Source of the DNA: an uncultured Bacillota bacterium
Lineage (GTDB): Bacteria; Bacillota; Clostridia; Christensenellales; Pumilibacteraceae
Direction of reading: 5' to 3'
Assembly (NCBI GenBank): GCA_949294845.1
Contig: CASFJH010000079.1
Coordinates: 1-64,000 of the forward strand
Length of the DNA stretch: 64,000 bases
Part shown: positions 57,328 through 64,000 of the stretch, in pieces
Layout of the letters: each line of letters begins with the position of its first letter
Position numbering within the stretch: the first letter of the stretch is position 1
The notes under the pieces: model-generated
Seen by the model: only the letters and a program-made list of their open reading frames with translations
The model's database searches: none
Told to the model about the DNA's origin: nothing
Made by a program: the position numbers and the translations under genes

Positions 57328-57365
57328 AAAAAAGGAGACGGATCCGCACGATCCGTCTCCTTTTT
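57328..57365. terminator. Strong bidirectional terminator
   Basis: AAAAAGGAGACGGATC / GATCCGTCTCCTTTTT with a 5-nt loop. It ends the sigma operon and can also stop the leftward alcohol dehydrogenase transcript. Confidence 0.9.
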
Positions 57366-57492
57366 CCGTGATGCCGTCGTTACATACGCACGCTACCGTC
57401 CGCTGTTTTGCGGCAGAAGGCGGCTACAGCGGACGGCAAAGCTTACGGCTGCGGCAGCGCCGAAAGGGCGCAGCGCAAATGCTTTTTCCGCT

Positions 57493-58680
57493 TTAAACAC
57501 CGCTTACATAAGGCTCGAAGCAGTCGTAAAGTATTTTCTCTATATCCTTCTGCCCGAGCGATCTGAATCCATCTATCCTTCCGCCGCCGCAGGCTTTTTT
57601 CGCCATAACGGGCACATCCTCGCGCTTTATTTTAAGCTCCGTGAAATTATCTTTAAGTCCGACGGTGCGGTATAAGAACTCCGCCAGCGCGTCTATGCCG
57701 GCGCGGGCGGTTTTCATCGCGTCGGGCGCCGCCTTAATGCCGAAAACGTTTACGGCAAACTCGGCAAACTTGGGCGCGGAATCCTCGTCGAGGCAGTATT
57801 TCATCCAGCGCGGCGTTATTATCGCCAGTCCCAGCCCGTGCGTTATGTCGTATATTGCCGAAACTTCGTGCTCTATGGGGTGGCAGGTCCATTCATGGCT
57901 CTTGCCGCCGTTTACGAACCCGTTTATCGCCCACGTCGACGTCCACATCAGATTGGCGCGCGCTTCGTAGTCGTCGGGCTTGGCTATTGCCGTCGGAGTG
58001 AATCTGATAACCGTTTTCATGAGACCTTCCATAAAGCGGTCGAGCATATACAGATCGGGACGGGGCGCAAAATACTCCTCGAAAATATGCGACAGTATAT
58101 CTGCTGCGCCGCACGCTGTCTGGTAAGCGCTTACGGTATAAGTGTTTTCAGGATCGAGGAACGACACTGCCGGCAGCATATGCCTGTCCAGCCGTCCCAG
58201 CTTGTCCTTGGTGTCGGGATTGGAAATAACGCCTCCCGTATCCATTTCGGAGCCGGTCGCTGAAAGCGTCAGAACCGTTACTATGGGCAGGCATTTGTTT
58301 ATCTCGCCCTTGCCCGTGGAGAGATCCCACGCGTCGCCGTCGTAAAACGTCGCCGCGCCTATGAACTTGGCGGCGTCTATAACCGATCCGCCGCCCACGG
58401 CGAGCAAGACGTCGATTTTCTCTTTCCTGCATATCTCCGCACCGTCCCTTACCGACTGAACGCGCGGATTGGGCGCGATGCCGCCCAGCTCGAAAAGCTC
58501 CAGTCCGGCTTTATCCGTTTCTGCTTTTACCTTGTCGTAAAGACCGGTCTTTTTGATCGAACCGCCGCCGTAGCACAACAGCACGCGGCGACCGAACTTC
58601 TCAAGCTCCTCGCCCAGATGCCCCAGCTGGTTACTGCCGAAGTAAACCTTGGTGGGAATGTCGTAAATAAACGGATTCAT
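57493..58680 (-). CDS. Iron-containing alcohol dehydrogenase (BdhA-like)
   Basis: A 395-residue group III alcohol dehydrogenase reducing aldehydes with NAD(P)H. Motifs are LCYGGGSIKKTGLYD, VGGGSVIDAAKFI (nucleotide binding), LSATGSEMDTGGVI and the iron ligands around CGAADILSHIFEEYF, EHEVSAIYDITHG. It is closest in style to butanol dehydrogenases. The start is ATG 58680, seven nt after GGAGG. It lies 228 bp after the ABC exporter and probably has its own promoter. Confidence 0.93.
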   Translation of the reverse strand: MNPFIYDIPTKVYFGSNQLGHLGEELEKFGRRVLLCYGGGSIKKTGLYDKVKAETDKAGLELFELGGIAPNPRVQSVRDGAEICRKEKIDVLLAVGGGSVIDAAKFIGAATFYDGDAWDLSTGKGEINKCLPIVTVLTLSATGSEMDTGGVISNPDTKDKLGRLDRHMLPAVSFLDPENTYTVSAYQTACGAADILSHIFEEYFAPRPDLYMLDRFMEGLMKTVIRFTPTAIAKPDDYEARANLMWTSTWAINGFVNGGKSHEWTCHPIEHEVSAIYDITHGLGLAIITPRWMKYCLDEDSAPKFAEFAVNVFGIKAAPDAMKTARAGIDALAEFLYRTVGLKDNFTELKIKREDVPVMAKKACGGGRIDGFRSLGQKDIEKILYDCFEPYVSGV

Positions 58681-58824
58681 AATTTTCCTCCTTTCCGCCC
58701 GAGCGGATATCCGTATTCTGTTTTTCCCGAACGCCGTTATGCGGCATCGGCTTAAGCGCCTGACGTTCTGACCGCAATAAAAGCGGCTTATAAATTTGCG
58801 TCCACTCCGCACGAGTTCTCCTGT

Positions 58825-58873
58825 CAAGATCGCAGTACAGGCAACTGCCGCGGCAAGATCGCCGTGCAGGCAA
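58825..58873. repeat. 20-bp direct repeat upstream of the alcohol dehydrogenase
   Basis: CAAGATCGCAGTACAGGCAA (58825-58844) recurs with 18/20 identity at 58854-58873. It lies about 36 bp after the exporter gene end. Confidence 0.75.
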
Positions 58874-58908
58874 AACGTATTATCGGCCGTCGTATCGATA
58901 GGCGCGCG

Positions 58909-60804
58909 TCACTCCAGCTCGAACGCGCCAGTGTACAACATATAATACTGACCGCCCTTTGCGATTAGCTCTTCGTGCGTACCCTGCTCTATTATGCGGC
59001 CGTGGTCGAGCACCATAATGAGATCCGCGCCTTTTACCGTGGAGAGCCGATGCGCTATGATAAACACGGTGCGGCCGGCCATAAGTCTGTCCGTGCCCTT
59101 CTGCACCAGCGCCTCGGTACGCGTGTCTATGGACGACGTGGCCTCGTCCATGATCATTACGGGTGCGTCGGCGACTGCCGCCCGCGCTATGGCGAGCAGC
59201 TGCCTCTGTCCCTGCGAGAGGCTGCCGTCGGGCGTAAGCACCGTATTGTAGCCGTCCGGCAGACGGGTGATGAAATCGTGCGCGTTTGCCAGCTTGGCTG
59301 CGGCGACGCACTCCTCGTCGGTGGCGTCCAGCCTGCCGTAACGGATGTTGTCCATAACGGTGCCGGTAAAAAGGCAGGTATCCTGCAGAACGATGCCGAG
59401 CGAACGTCTTAAATCGGCCTTTTTAATCTTGTTGATATTTATGCCGTCGTAGCGTATCTTTCCGTCGGCCAGATCGTAAAACCTGTTTATAAGGTTGGTT
59501 ATCGTGGTTTTTCCGGCGCCCGTCGCGCCCACGAAAGCGATTTTTTTACCCGGCGTGGCGTCTATGGTGACGTCGTGCAGCACTATCTTGTCCGGAACGT
59601 ATCCGAAATCGACGTCGAAGAACTGTATATGTCCTGTCAGTCGGGTATAAGTAGTCGTTCCGTCGCCGTGAGGATGTTTCCAAGCCCACACGCCGGTACG
59701 CTCGTCCGTTTCGCACAGGTCGCCGTTTTCGTCGACGCGCGCTCTGACAAGCCTGACGTATCCGTTATCGTCCTCGGGTTTTTCGTCGATGAGCGAGAAT
59801 ATTCTGTCCGCGCCGGCCATTGCCATTACGACCGCGTTTGTCTGCTGCGCCATCTGATTGAACGACATGGAGAACGAGCGGCTCATTCCCAGAAAGGACA
59901 CCACTATGCCCACCGTAAGCGGCTGAACTCCGGTCAGCGTAACGTTGACCGCGTTAAGCATTATGAGCGCCGCGCCCAGAAACGCCAGCAGAACGTAGGT
60001 TATGTTGCCGATGTTCGCCATTATCGGCATCATCATATTGGCAAAGCTGTTCGCCTTTTCCGCTTCGCGGTACCAGTTTTCGTTAATGCCGTCAAAACCG
60101 GCGGTCGCTCTTTCCTCGTAGCAGAAAACTTTAACGACCTTCTGCCCGTGCATCATTTCCTCGACATATCCTTCCGTGCGTGCGAGAGCGCGCTGCTGCG
60201 AAAGAAAGTGACGGGCGCTGCGGCCGCCGACCGTTTTGGCAACCCACAGCGAGGCGACGGAGCACGCTATCACCACAAGCGTCAGCCAGACGCTGAACCA
60301 CAGCATGAGCGCGATCATCGTCACTATGGTGGCGACAGACGACACTATCTGCGGCAGACTGGCGTAAACGAGGTTGATGAGAGTGTCCACATCGTTGGTG
60401 TAAAAACTCATAATATCGCCGTGGGTATGCGTGTCGAAATAGCGCACGGGCAGACTTTCCATTTTTTCAAACATGGCGTTTCTGACGCGCGCTAAAAAAT
60501 TCATCGTTATTTTCGCCATCAGCCGCGACATAAAGAACGCCGAAAGCACTCCGACCGCGTATACTGCGCCGAAAAGCGCGAGATACGCCGCCATTCTGCC
60601 GGCGACGGAGCTCAGTCCGTCGCTCAGCCCGGGCGTTATGCAGTCGTCGATAAGCATCTGCACGAACAGCGACGAGCAAAGTCCCACCGCGGCGCCGGTC
60701 ACTACGCATACGAGGCATACCGCAAGCTTTATCTTATCGCGCCTGAAAAGCTCTCTTATCACTCTTTTCAGCACGCCTTTTCTTACCGTAGGTCTGTTAT
60801 TCAT
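58909..60804 (-). CDS. ABC exporter half-transporter, second subunit
   Basis: A 631-residue exporter subunit with six helices (about 15-300) and a nucleotide-binding domain: Walker A GATGAGKTT, signature LSQGQRQ, Walker B VMIMDEATSSID, His in IAHRLS. Between them is an insert with the subfamily landmark WAWKHPHGDGTTTYTRLTG. It probably forms a heterodimer with the upstream subunit. The start is ATG 60804, or GTG 60810, overlapping the upstream stop. Confidence 0.92.
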   Translation of the reverse strand: MNNRPTVRKGVLKRVIRELFRRDKIKLAVCLVCVVTGAAVGLCSSLFVQMLIDDCITPGLSDGLSSVAGRMAAYLALFGAVYAVGVLSAFFMSRLMAKITMNFLARVRNAMFEKMESLPVRYFDTHTHGDIMSFYTNDVDTLINLVYASLPQIVSSVATIVTMIALMLWFSVWLTLVVIACSVASLWVAKTVGGRSARHFLSQQRALARTEGYVEEMMHGQKVVKVFCYEERATAGFDGINENWYREAEKANSFANMMMPIMANIGNITYVLLAFLGAALIMLNAVNVTLTGVQPLTVGIVVSFLGMSRSFSMSFNQMAQQTNAVVMAMAGADRIFSLIDEKPEDDNGYVRLVRARVDENGDLCETDERTGVWAWKHPHGDGTTTYTRLTGHIQFFDVDFGYVPDKIVLHDVTIDATPGKKIAFVGATGAGKTTITNLINRFYDLADGKIRYDGININKIKKADLRRSLGIVLQDTCLFTGTVMDNIRYGRLDATDEECVAAAKLANAHDFITRLPDGYNTVLTPDGSLSQGQRQLLAIARAAVADAPVMIMDEATSSIDTRTEALVQKGTDRLMAGRTVFIIAHRLSTVKGADLIMVLDHGRIIEQGTHEELIAKGGQYYMLYTGAFELE

Positions 60805-62563
60805 TTTCACCCGCCTTGGTCTGCGTCTCGTAAACTTCGCGGTATATTTCGCACTCGCGCAGAAGCTGTTCGTGCGTTCCGACAGCAGCGACGGTGCCGC
60901 CGTCCATAACCACTATCTTATCCGCGTCCATTACCGACGCCACGCGCTGAGCTATTATTATCTTGGTCGTGCCGGGAATGACGTTTTTTAAAGCGGTCCG
61001 TATTCTGTAATCGGTAGCGGTGTCGACCGCGCTCGTGCTGTCGTCGAAAATTAGCACTTTGGGCTTTTTGAGCAGCGCTCTCGCAATGCACAGCCGCTGT
61101 TTCTGTCCTCCCGAAACGTTGACTCCGCCCTGCTCTATGCGGCTGTCGTAGCCGAACGGCATGGCCGAAACGAATTCGTGCGCCTGCGCGGCCTTAGCCG
61201 CCTCGACTATCTCCTCGTCGGTGGCGTTCTCGTTGCCCCAGCGCAGATTTTCCTTAACGGTGCCGCCGAAAAGCTCGTTTTTCTGCAGCACGACCGAAAC
61301 CGAGTCCCGCAGCGTCTTGAGATCGTAGTTTCTGACGTCGACGCCCGCCACGCGCACGCTCCCCGATGTAACGTCATATAGCCGCGGTATAAGCTGTATA
61401 AGCGAGCTCTTGCCGCTGCCGGTGCCGCCGAGTATGCCTACCGTTTCTCCCGACGCTATATGAAGATCTATGCCGTACAGCGCAAGCTTTTCGGCCGACG
61501 CCGAATATTTGAAGCTGACTCCGTCGAAATCCACTCTGCCGTCGGCCACCTCGGTAACGGGATTGTCGGGATTGACTATTTCGCTTTGCTCGCTGAGCAC
61601 TTCGACGATACGCTCTGCGGAAGCGCGCGACATGGCGATATTGACGAGTATCATAGACAGCATCATCAGGCTGGACAGTATCTGAATCGCGTATGTCATC
61701 ATGCTCGAAAGATCGCCCGTCGAGAGCTGTCCCCATACGGGCAGTCCCGACGCGTCGTAGCCGCCGAACGTCTTAACTATTATGTATGCGCCCCAGCCGG
61801 CGATAACAAGCGATGCCGCGTACATACAGAACGTCATTATCGGGTTAGCTAAAGCTATCGTCGTCTCCGCTCTGGTAAAATCCTTGCGCAGCTCTTCGGT
61901 TTTGGAAAAAAACTTGTTTTTCTCGTATTCTTCGCGCACATACGCTTTTACGACGCGTATGCCCTTGACGTTTTCCTGCACCGAATCGTTAAGATTGTCG
62001 TACCTGTCGAAAACGCTCTTGAACATGGGGTATACGCGGCGTATGAGCAGAAACATCGAAAATCCCAGCAGCGGCAGCAGCACGGCGAAAATGAGCGCCA
62101 TTTCGGCGTTTACCACCAGCGCCATAACGAGCGAAAACACCAGCATAAGCGGACTACGCACGGCTATGCGGATTATCATCATGTAAGCGTTCTGCACGTT
62201 GGTTACGTCGGTCGTAAGCCTTGTAACAAGACTCGCCGATGAAAATTTGTCTATATTGGCGAAGGAAAATGTCTGCACCTTGGCATACATATCGCGTCTG
62301 AGATTCTTTGCGAACCCCACCGCCGCTTTGGCGCAGTACTTGCCGGCGAGCGCTCCGCAGGCAAGCGACAGGAAAGCCATACCCAACAGTATGAACCCGT
62401 AGGTAAGAATGTTTTTCATGTCGTTTCCGTAAATTTCGTTGATGAGCCGCGACATTATGTACGGAATGATACATTCGAGCACCACTTCCATAGACACATA
62501 TACGGGAGAAAGTATTGAAGGCGTCCTGTATTCCCGAACGCTTCGCATAAGCACTTTAATCAT
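60797..62563 (-). CDS. ABC exporter half-transporter, first subunit
   Basis: A 588-residue exporter subunit: six helices, then Walker A GGTGSGKSS, signature VSGGQKQR, Walker B VLIFDDSTSAVD, and Gln in place of the usual His (IIAQRVAS). The Asp for the catalytic Glu (DDST) and the Gln mark a degenerate ATP site, typical of heterodimeric exporters. The start is ATG 62563 after CAGGTG. Such pairs often follow a MarR regulator; none is here, but the promoter carries a matching palindrome. Confidence 0.92.
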   Translation of the reverse strand: MIKVLMRSVREYRTPSILSPVYVSMEVVLECIIPYIMSRLINEIYGNDMKNILTYGFILLGMAFLSLACGALAGKYCAKAAVGFAKNLRRDMYAKVQTFSFANIDKFSSASLVTRLTTDVTNVQNAYMMIIRIAVRSPLMLVFSLVMALVVNAEMALIFAVLLPLLGFSMFLLIRRVYPMFKSVFDRYDNLNDSVQENVKGIRVVKAYVREEYEKNKFFSKTEELRKDFTRAETTIALANPIMTFCMYAASLVIAGWGAYIIVKTFGGYDASGLPVWGQLSTGDLSSMMTYAIQILSSLMMLSMILVNIAMSRASAERIVEVLSEQSEIVNPDNPVTEVADGRVDFDGVSFKYSASAEKLALYGIDLHIASGETVGILGGTGSGKSSLIQLIPRLYDVTSGSVRVAGVDVRNYDLKTLRDSVSVVLQKNELFGGTVKENLRWGNENATDEEIVEAAKAAQAHEFVSAMPFGYDSRIEQGGVNVSGGQKQRLCIARALLKKPKVLIFDDSTSAVDTATDYRIRTALKNVIPGTTKIIIAQRVASVMDADKIVVMDGGTVAAVGTHEQLLRECEIYREVYETQTKAGENE

Positions 62564-62592
62564 CTGCACACCTGCGTTTATTTGTCACTGAA

Positions 62593-62621
62593 AATATACT
62601 TAAAAACAAATTATTTGTCAA
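62593..62621 (-). promoter_or_regulatory. Exporter promoter with 13-bp palindrome at the -35 box
   Basis: Minus strand TTGACA (62621-62616), 17 bp, TATATT (62598-62593). ACAAATAATTTGT, a perfect dyad around one base, spans 62618-62606. TGACAAATAA recurs 33 bp downstream. Confidence 0.75.
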
Positions 62622-62718
62622 GCAATTTGACAGCGCCGACCGATCGCTCTCGCTGACATTTTTATAGCGGCGCTTCGCAGCCGCAACGCCCGCCGTCAGA
62701 CGCGCAGCGGCGCAACGA

Positions 62719-62747
62719 TTGACTAAAAGCCGATTTTCGGCTATAAT
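62719..62747 (+). promoter_or_regulatory. CPBP-gene promoter, leaderless, with dyad in spacer
   Basis: TTGACT (62719-62724), 17 bp, TATAAT (62742-62747), then 6 nt to ATG 62754. The spacer contains AGCCGA-TTT-TCGGCT, a perfect 6-bp inverted repeat. Confidence 0.8.
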
Positions 62748-62753
62748 CTATAT

Positions 62754-63572
62754 ATGCGCGACACTTTCAGACTGAGAAATGCGCCGGTATACGGCATAAT
62801 CCTCGTAATACTGTTCTCTTTGGGAATAGTTTTTTTGCCCGCGGATATTGTCGGAAAAGTATTCTCTTCGGACGAGCTTATCTCGCGGCTTTCGGGTATC
62901 ACGGCTATACGCTTAATCGGCGCCGCTTTTCTCATATTTCTGTCGGCCGACGTCGGATTCGGACTATTCCGGTTTTCGCGCAAGCTGCCGTTCGCGCTGC
63001 CGCTGTTCGCAGTAGCGGTGAACAATCTCCCGATCATAGCGCTCGCCACGGGCGCGGCCGAGGTAACGCGCGCGCAGCTCATACCCCTGCTGCTTGCCGA
63101 ATGTATGGCGGTGGCTATGTTTGAAGAGTTCGCTTTCCGCGGTCTCGTATTCCCCTTTGCCCTCAAAGCTTTCGGCAGCCGCCGTCACGCGCCTTTCATG
63201 GCCGTCATTACGTCAGGCTGTCTGTTCGGCCTGCTCCACCTGGTCAATATTCCGTCCGCCGGTGCGGCGGCGCTGCTGCAAGTGGGCTATTCCGCTCTCA
63301 TAGGCGCGGCGTGCGCCGTCATCGTGCTGTATACGGCAAACATTATTCCCGCCGTGCTGTTCCACGGCATTTACAATTTCTGCGGCTACCTCGTCCCCGA
63401 GCTTGGCGCGGGAACGCTGTGGGACGCGCCCACTGTAGCCGTTACCGCGGTAATCGCAGTCGCGGCTGCCGTCTGGGCGGTCTTTTTGCTTAAAACCTGC
63501 GCCCCGATCAACGTAAGCCTTATCCTGGGCGACGATTCGTTGCCCGTACCGTCCGACCGCCGCGATTCCTGA
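62754..63572 (+). CDS. CPBP-family intramembrane protease (Abi/CAAX)
   Basis: A 272-residue protein with about eight helices and the CPBP motifs EEFAFRG (EExxxR), FGLLH (FxxxH) and FHGIYN. These glutamate-type intramembrane proteases act in CAAX processing in eukaryotes and in bacteriocin immunity or signalling in bacteria. The last 25 residues are a polar tail. No Shine-Dalgarno; the -10 box ends 6 nt before the ATG. It diverges from the ABC exporter. Partner unknown. Confidence 0.9.
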   Translation: MRDTFRLRNAPVYGIILVILFSLGIVFLPADIVGKVFSSDELISRLSGITAIRLIGAAFLIFLSADVGFGLFRFSRKLPFALPLFAVAVNNLPIIALATGAAEVTRAQLIPLLLAECMAVAMFEEFAFRGLVFPFALKAFGSRRHAPFMAVITSGCLFGLLHLVNIPSAGAAALLQVGYSALIGAACAVIVLYTANIIPAVLFHGIYNFCGYLVPELGAGTLWDAPTVAVTAVIAVAAAVWAVFLLKTCAPINVSLILGDDSLPVPSDRRDS

Positions 63573-63573
63573 G

Positions 63574-63635
63574 CGTAACTTCCGCATAATTATCCCTTTA
63601 AAGAGGCTGATAGCCGTAACTTCCGCATAATTGTC
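63574..63635 (+). repeat. 21-bp direct repeat just after the CPBP stop codon
   Basis: CGTAACTTCCGCATAATTATC (63574-63594, shown less its last base: CGTAACTTCCGCATAATTAT) recurs with one change at 63615-63635, starting 1 bp after the stop. Confidence 0.85.
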
Positions 63636-63719
63636 TCGTCAAAACCCGTCTCCGGCCGCCTCGAACACGGAAGCGGGCGGGCGGAAACCGGCTGTTTTTT
63701 TATTTTTGCGCATATAAAT

Positions 63720-63748
63720 TTGACTTAAACGGATTTCTTTGTTATATT
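63720..63748 (+). promoter_or_regulatory. Promoter of the last gene, leaderless geometry
   Basis: TTGACT (63720-63725), 17 bp, TATATT (63743-63748), then 7 nt to ATG 63756. Confidence 0.7.
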
Positions 63749-63755
63749 ATATTTT

Positions 63756-64000
63756 ATGGAAACAAAATCAAGCGTTTTTGACTTTTTTACCCGTAACGGC
63801 GTTAAGGCTGAAGCTGTCGGACTTACGGACGCTATGGCGCGCTTTCCTTCGGAAGCGCAGTATTATGACCGCGAGCTGTGGAAAAAATGCGTCGCTCAGT
63901 TCGGTTCGGCAAATCTTCAGAACTGCGCCGACGAATTCGACGGCGGCTGGCGCGGAGAATTCTGGGGAAAGATGATGCGCGGCGCGGCGCTTACTTACGA
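63756..64000 (+). CDS. N-terminal part of an unidentified gene (cut by right edge)
   Basis: The first 81 residues are visible, starting METKSSVFDFF, with DRELWKKCVAQFG and EFDGGWRGEFWGKMMRGAAL. The last stretch, with Trp-Gly and Met-Arg-Gly, recalls the start of (alpha/alpha)6-barrel enzymes such as GH127 proteins, but that is a weak impression. No Shine-Dalgarno; the start is supported by the promoter just upstream. The frame is open to the window end. Confidence 0.6.
   Translation, partial: METKSSVFDFFTRNGVKAEAVGLTDAMARFPSEAQYYDRELWKKCVAQFGSANLQNCADEFDGGWRGEFWGKMMRGAALTY

Overview
The window is about 54% GC and reads as the chromosome of a Gram-positive Clostridia-like bacterium, possibly an uncultured gut lineage. 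That is inferred from the murB-PHP-whiA-HPr-dnaE synteny, DUF1540 and DegV proteins, two stand-alone Spo0A-C-like proteins, sigma-A promoters with 17-bp spacers, and glycan-degrading genes paired with AraC regulators. It is mostly ordinary chromosome with one small AT-rich foreign scar beside tRNA genes. There is no CRISPR array, intact prophage or insertion sequence.

Layout. 0-2 kb: a metal P-type ATPase (cut by the left edge) behind an ArsR regulator, and a DUF1540 protein. 2-12 kb: a two-component system, a CNNM/CorC-type transporter, an operon amylase - small membrane protein - NUDIX - asparaginase, an M23 peptidase, a PH-domain protein, a flavin reductase-like protein and a cyclophilin. 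12-15 kb: an AraC regulator divergent from a SIS isomerase and an RpiB/LacA/B-like protein. 15-24 kb: one long leftward gene run, murB, PHP, whiA, HPr-like, dnaE, alkD-like, manA, SGNH hydrolase. 24-31 kb: antiporter, a degenerate ABC-ATPase-like protein, deoxyinosine glycosylase, sugar kinase, HD protein, the Spo0A-C-like pair. 31-37 kb: GH2 enzyme, multipass protein, zinc macrodomain, DNA polymerase IV with a small partner. 37-46 kb: iron/cobalamin-type ABC uptake operon, a broken multidomain sulfur oxidoreductase, an MFS/OPA transporter behind a leader terminator, a zinc-ribbon protein. 46-51 kb: GH127 with AraC, the AT-rich pseudogene, two tRNA-Pro, an orphan adenine methyltransferase, tRNA-Arg. 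51-64 kb: nagA, XRE membrane regulator, DegV, an ECF sigma/anti-sigma operon divergent from a lipoprotein paralogous to the anti-sigma ectodomain, an iron alcohol dehydrogenase, a heterodimeric ABC exporter, a CPBP protease and the start of one more gene.

Strongest observations. (1) At least nine genes have a good sigma-A promoter whose -10 element ends only 5-7 nt before the start codon and lack a Shine-Dalgarno sequence, so leaderless mRNAs look common here, alongside many genes with normal leaders. (2) The ECF module at 54.4-57.3 kb has the element CCAACAA-N15-TTGTTAT at the same spacing upstream of both divergent transcripts, and the lipoprotein matches the anti-sigma ectodomain. (3) An HPr-like protein has lost the phosphorylatable His (now Asp) but keeps the regulatory Ser. 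(4) Two overlapping genes encode free-standing Spo0A effector-like domains. (5) Two promoters place the -35 box in the loop of a long inverted repeat. (6) Short duplications recur at gene 3' ends, often across the stop codon. All of this was read by eye; no database search or folding program was run.
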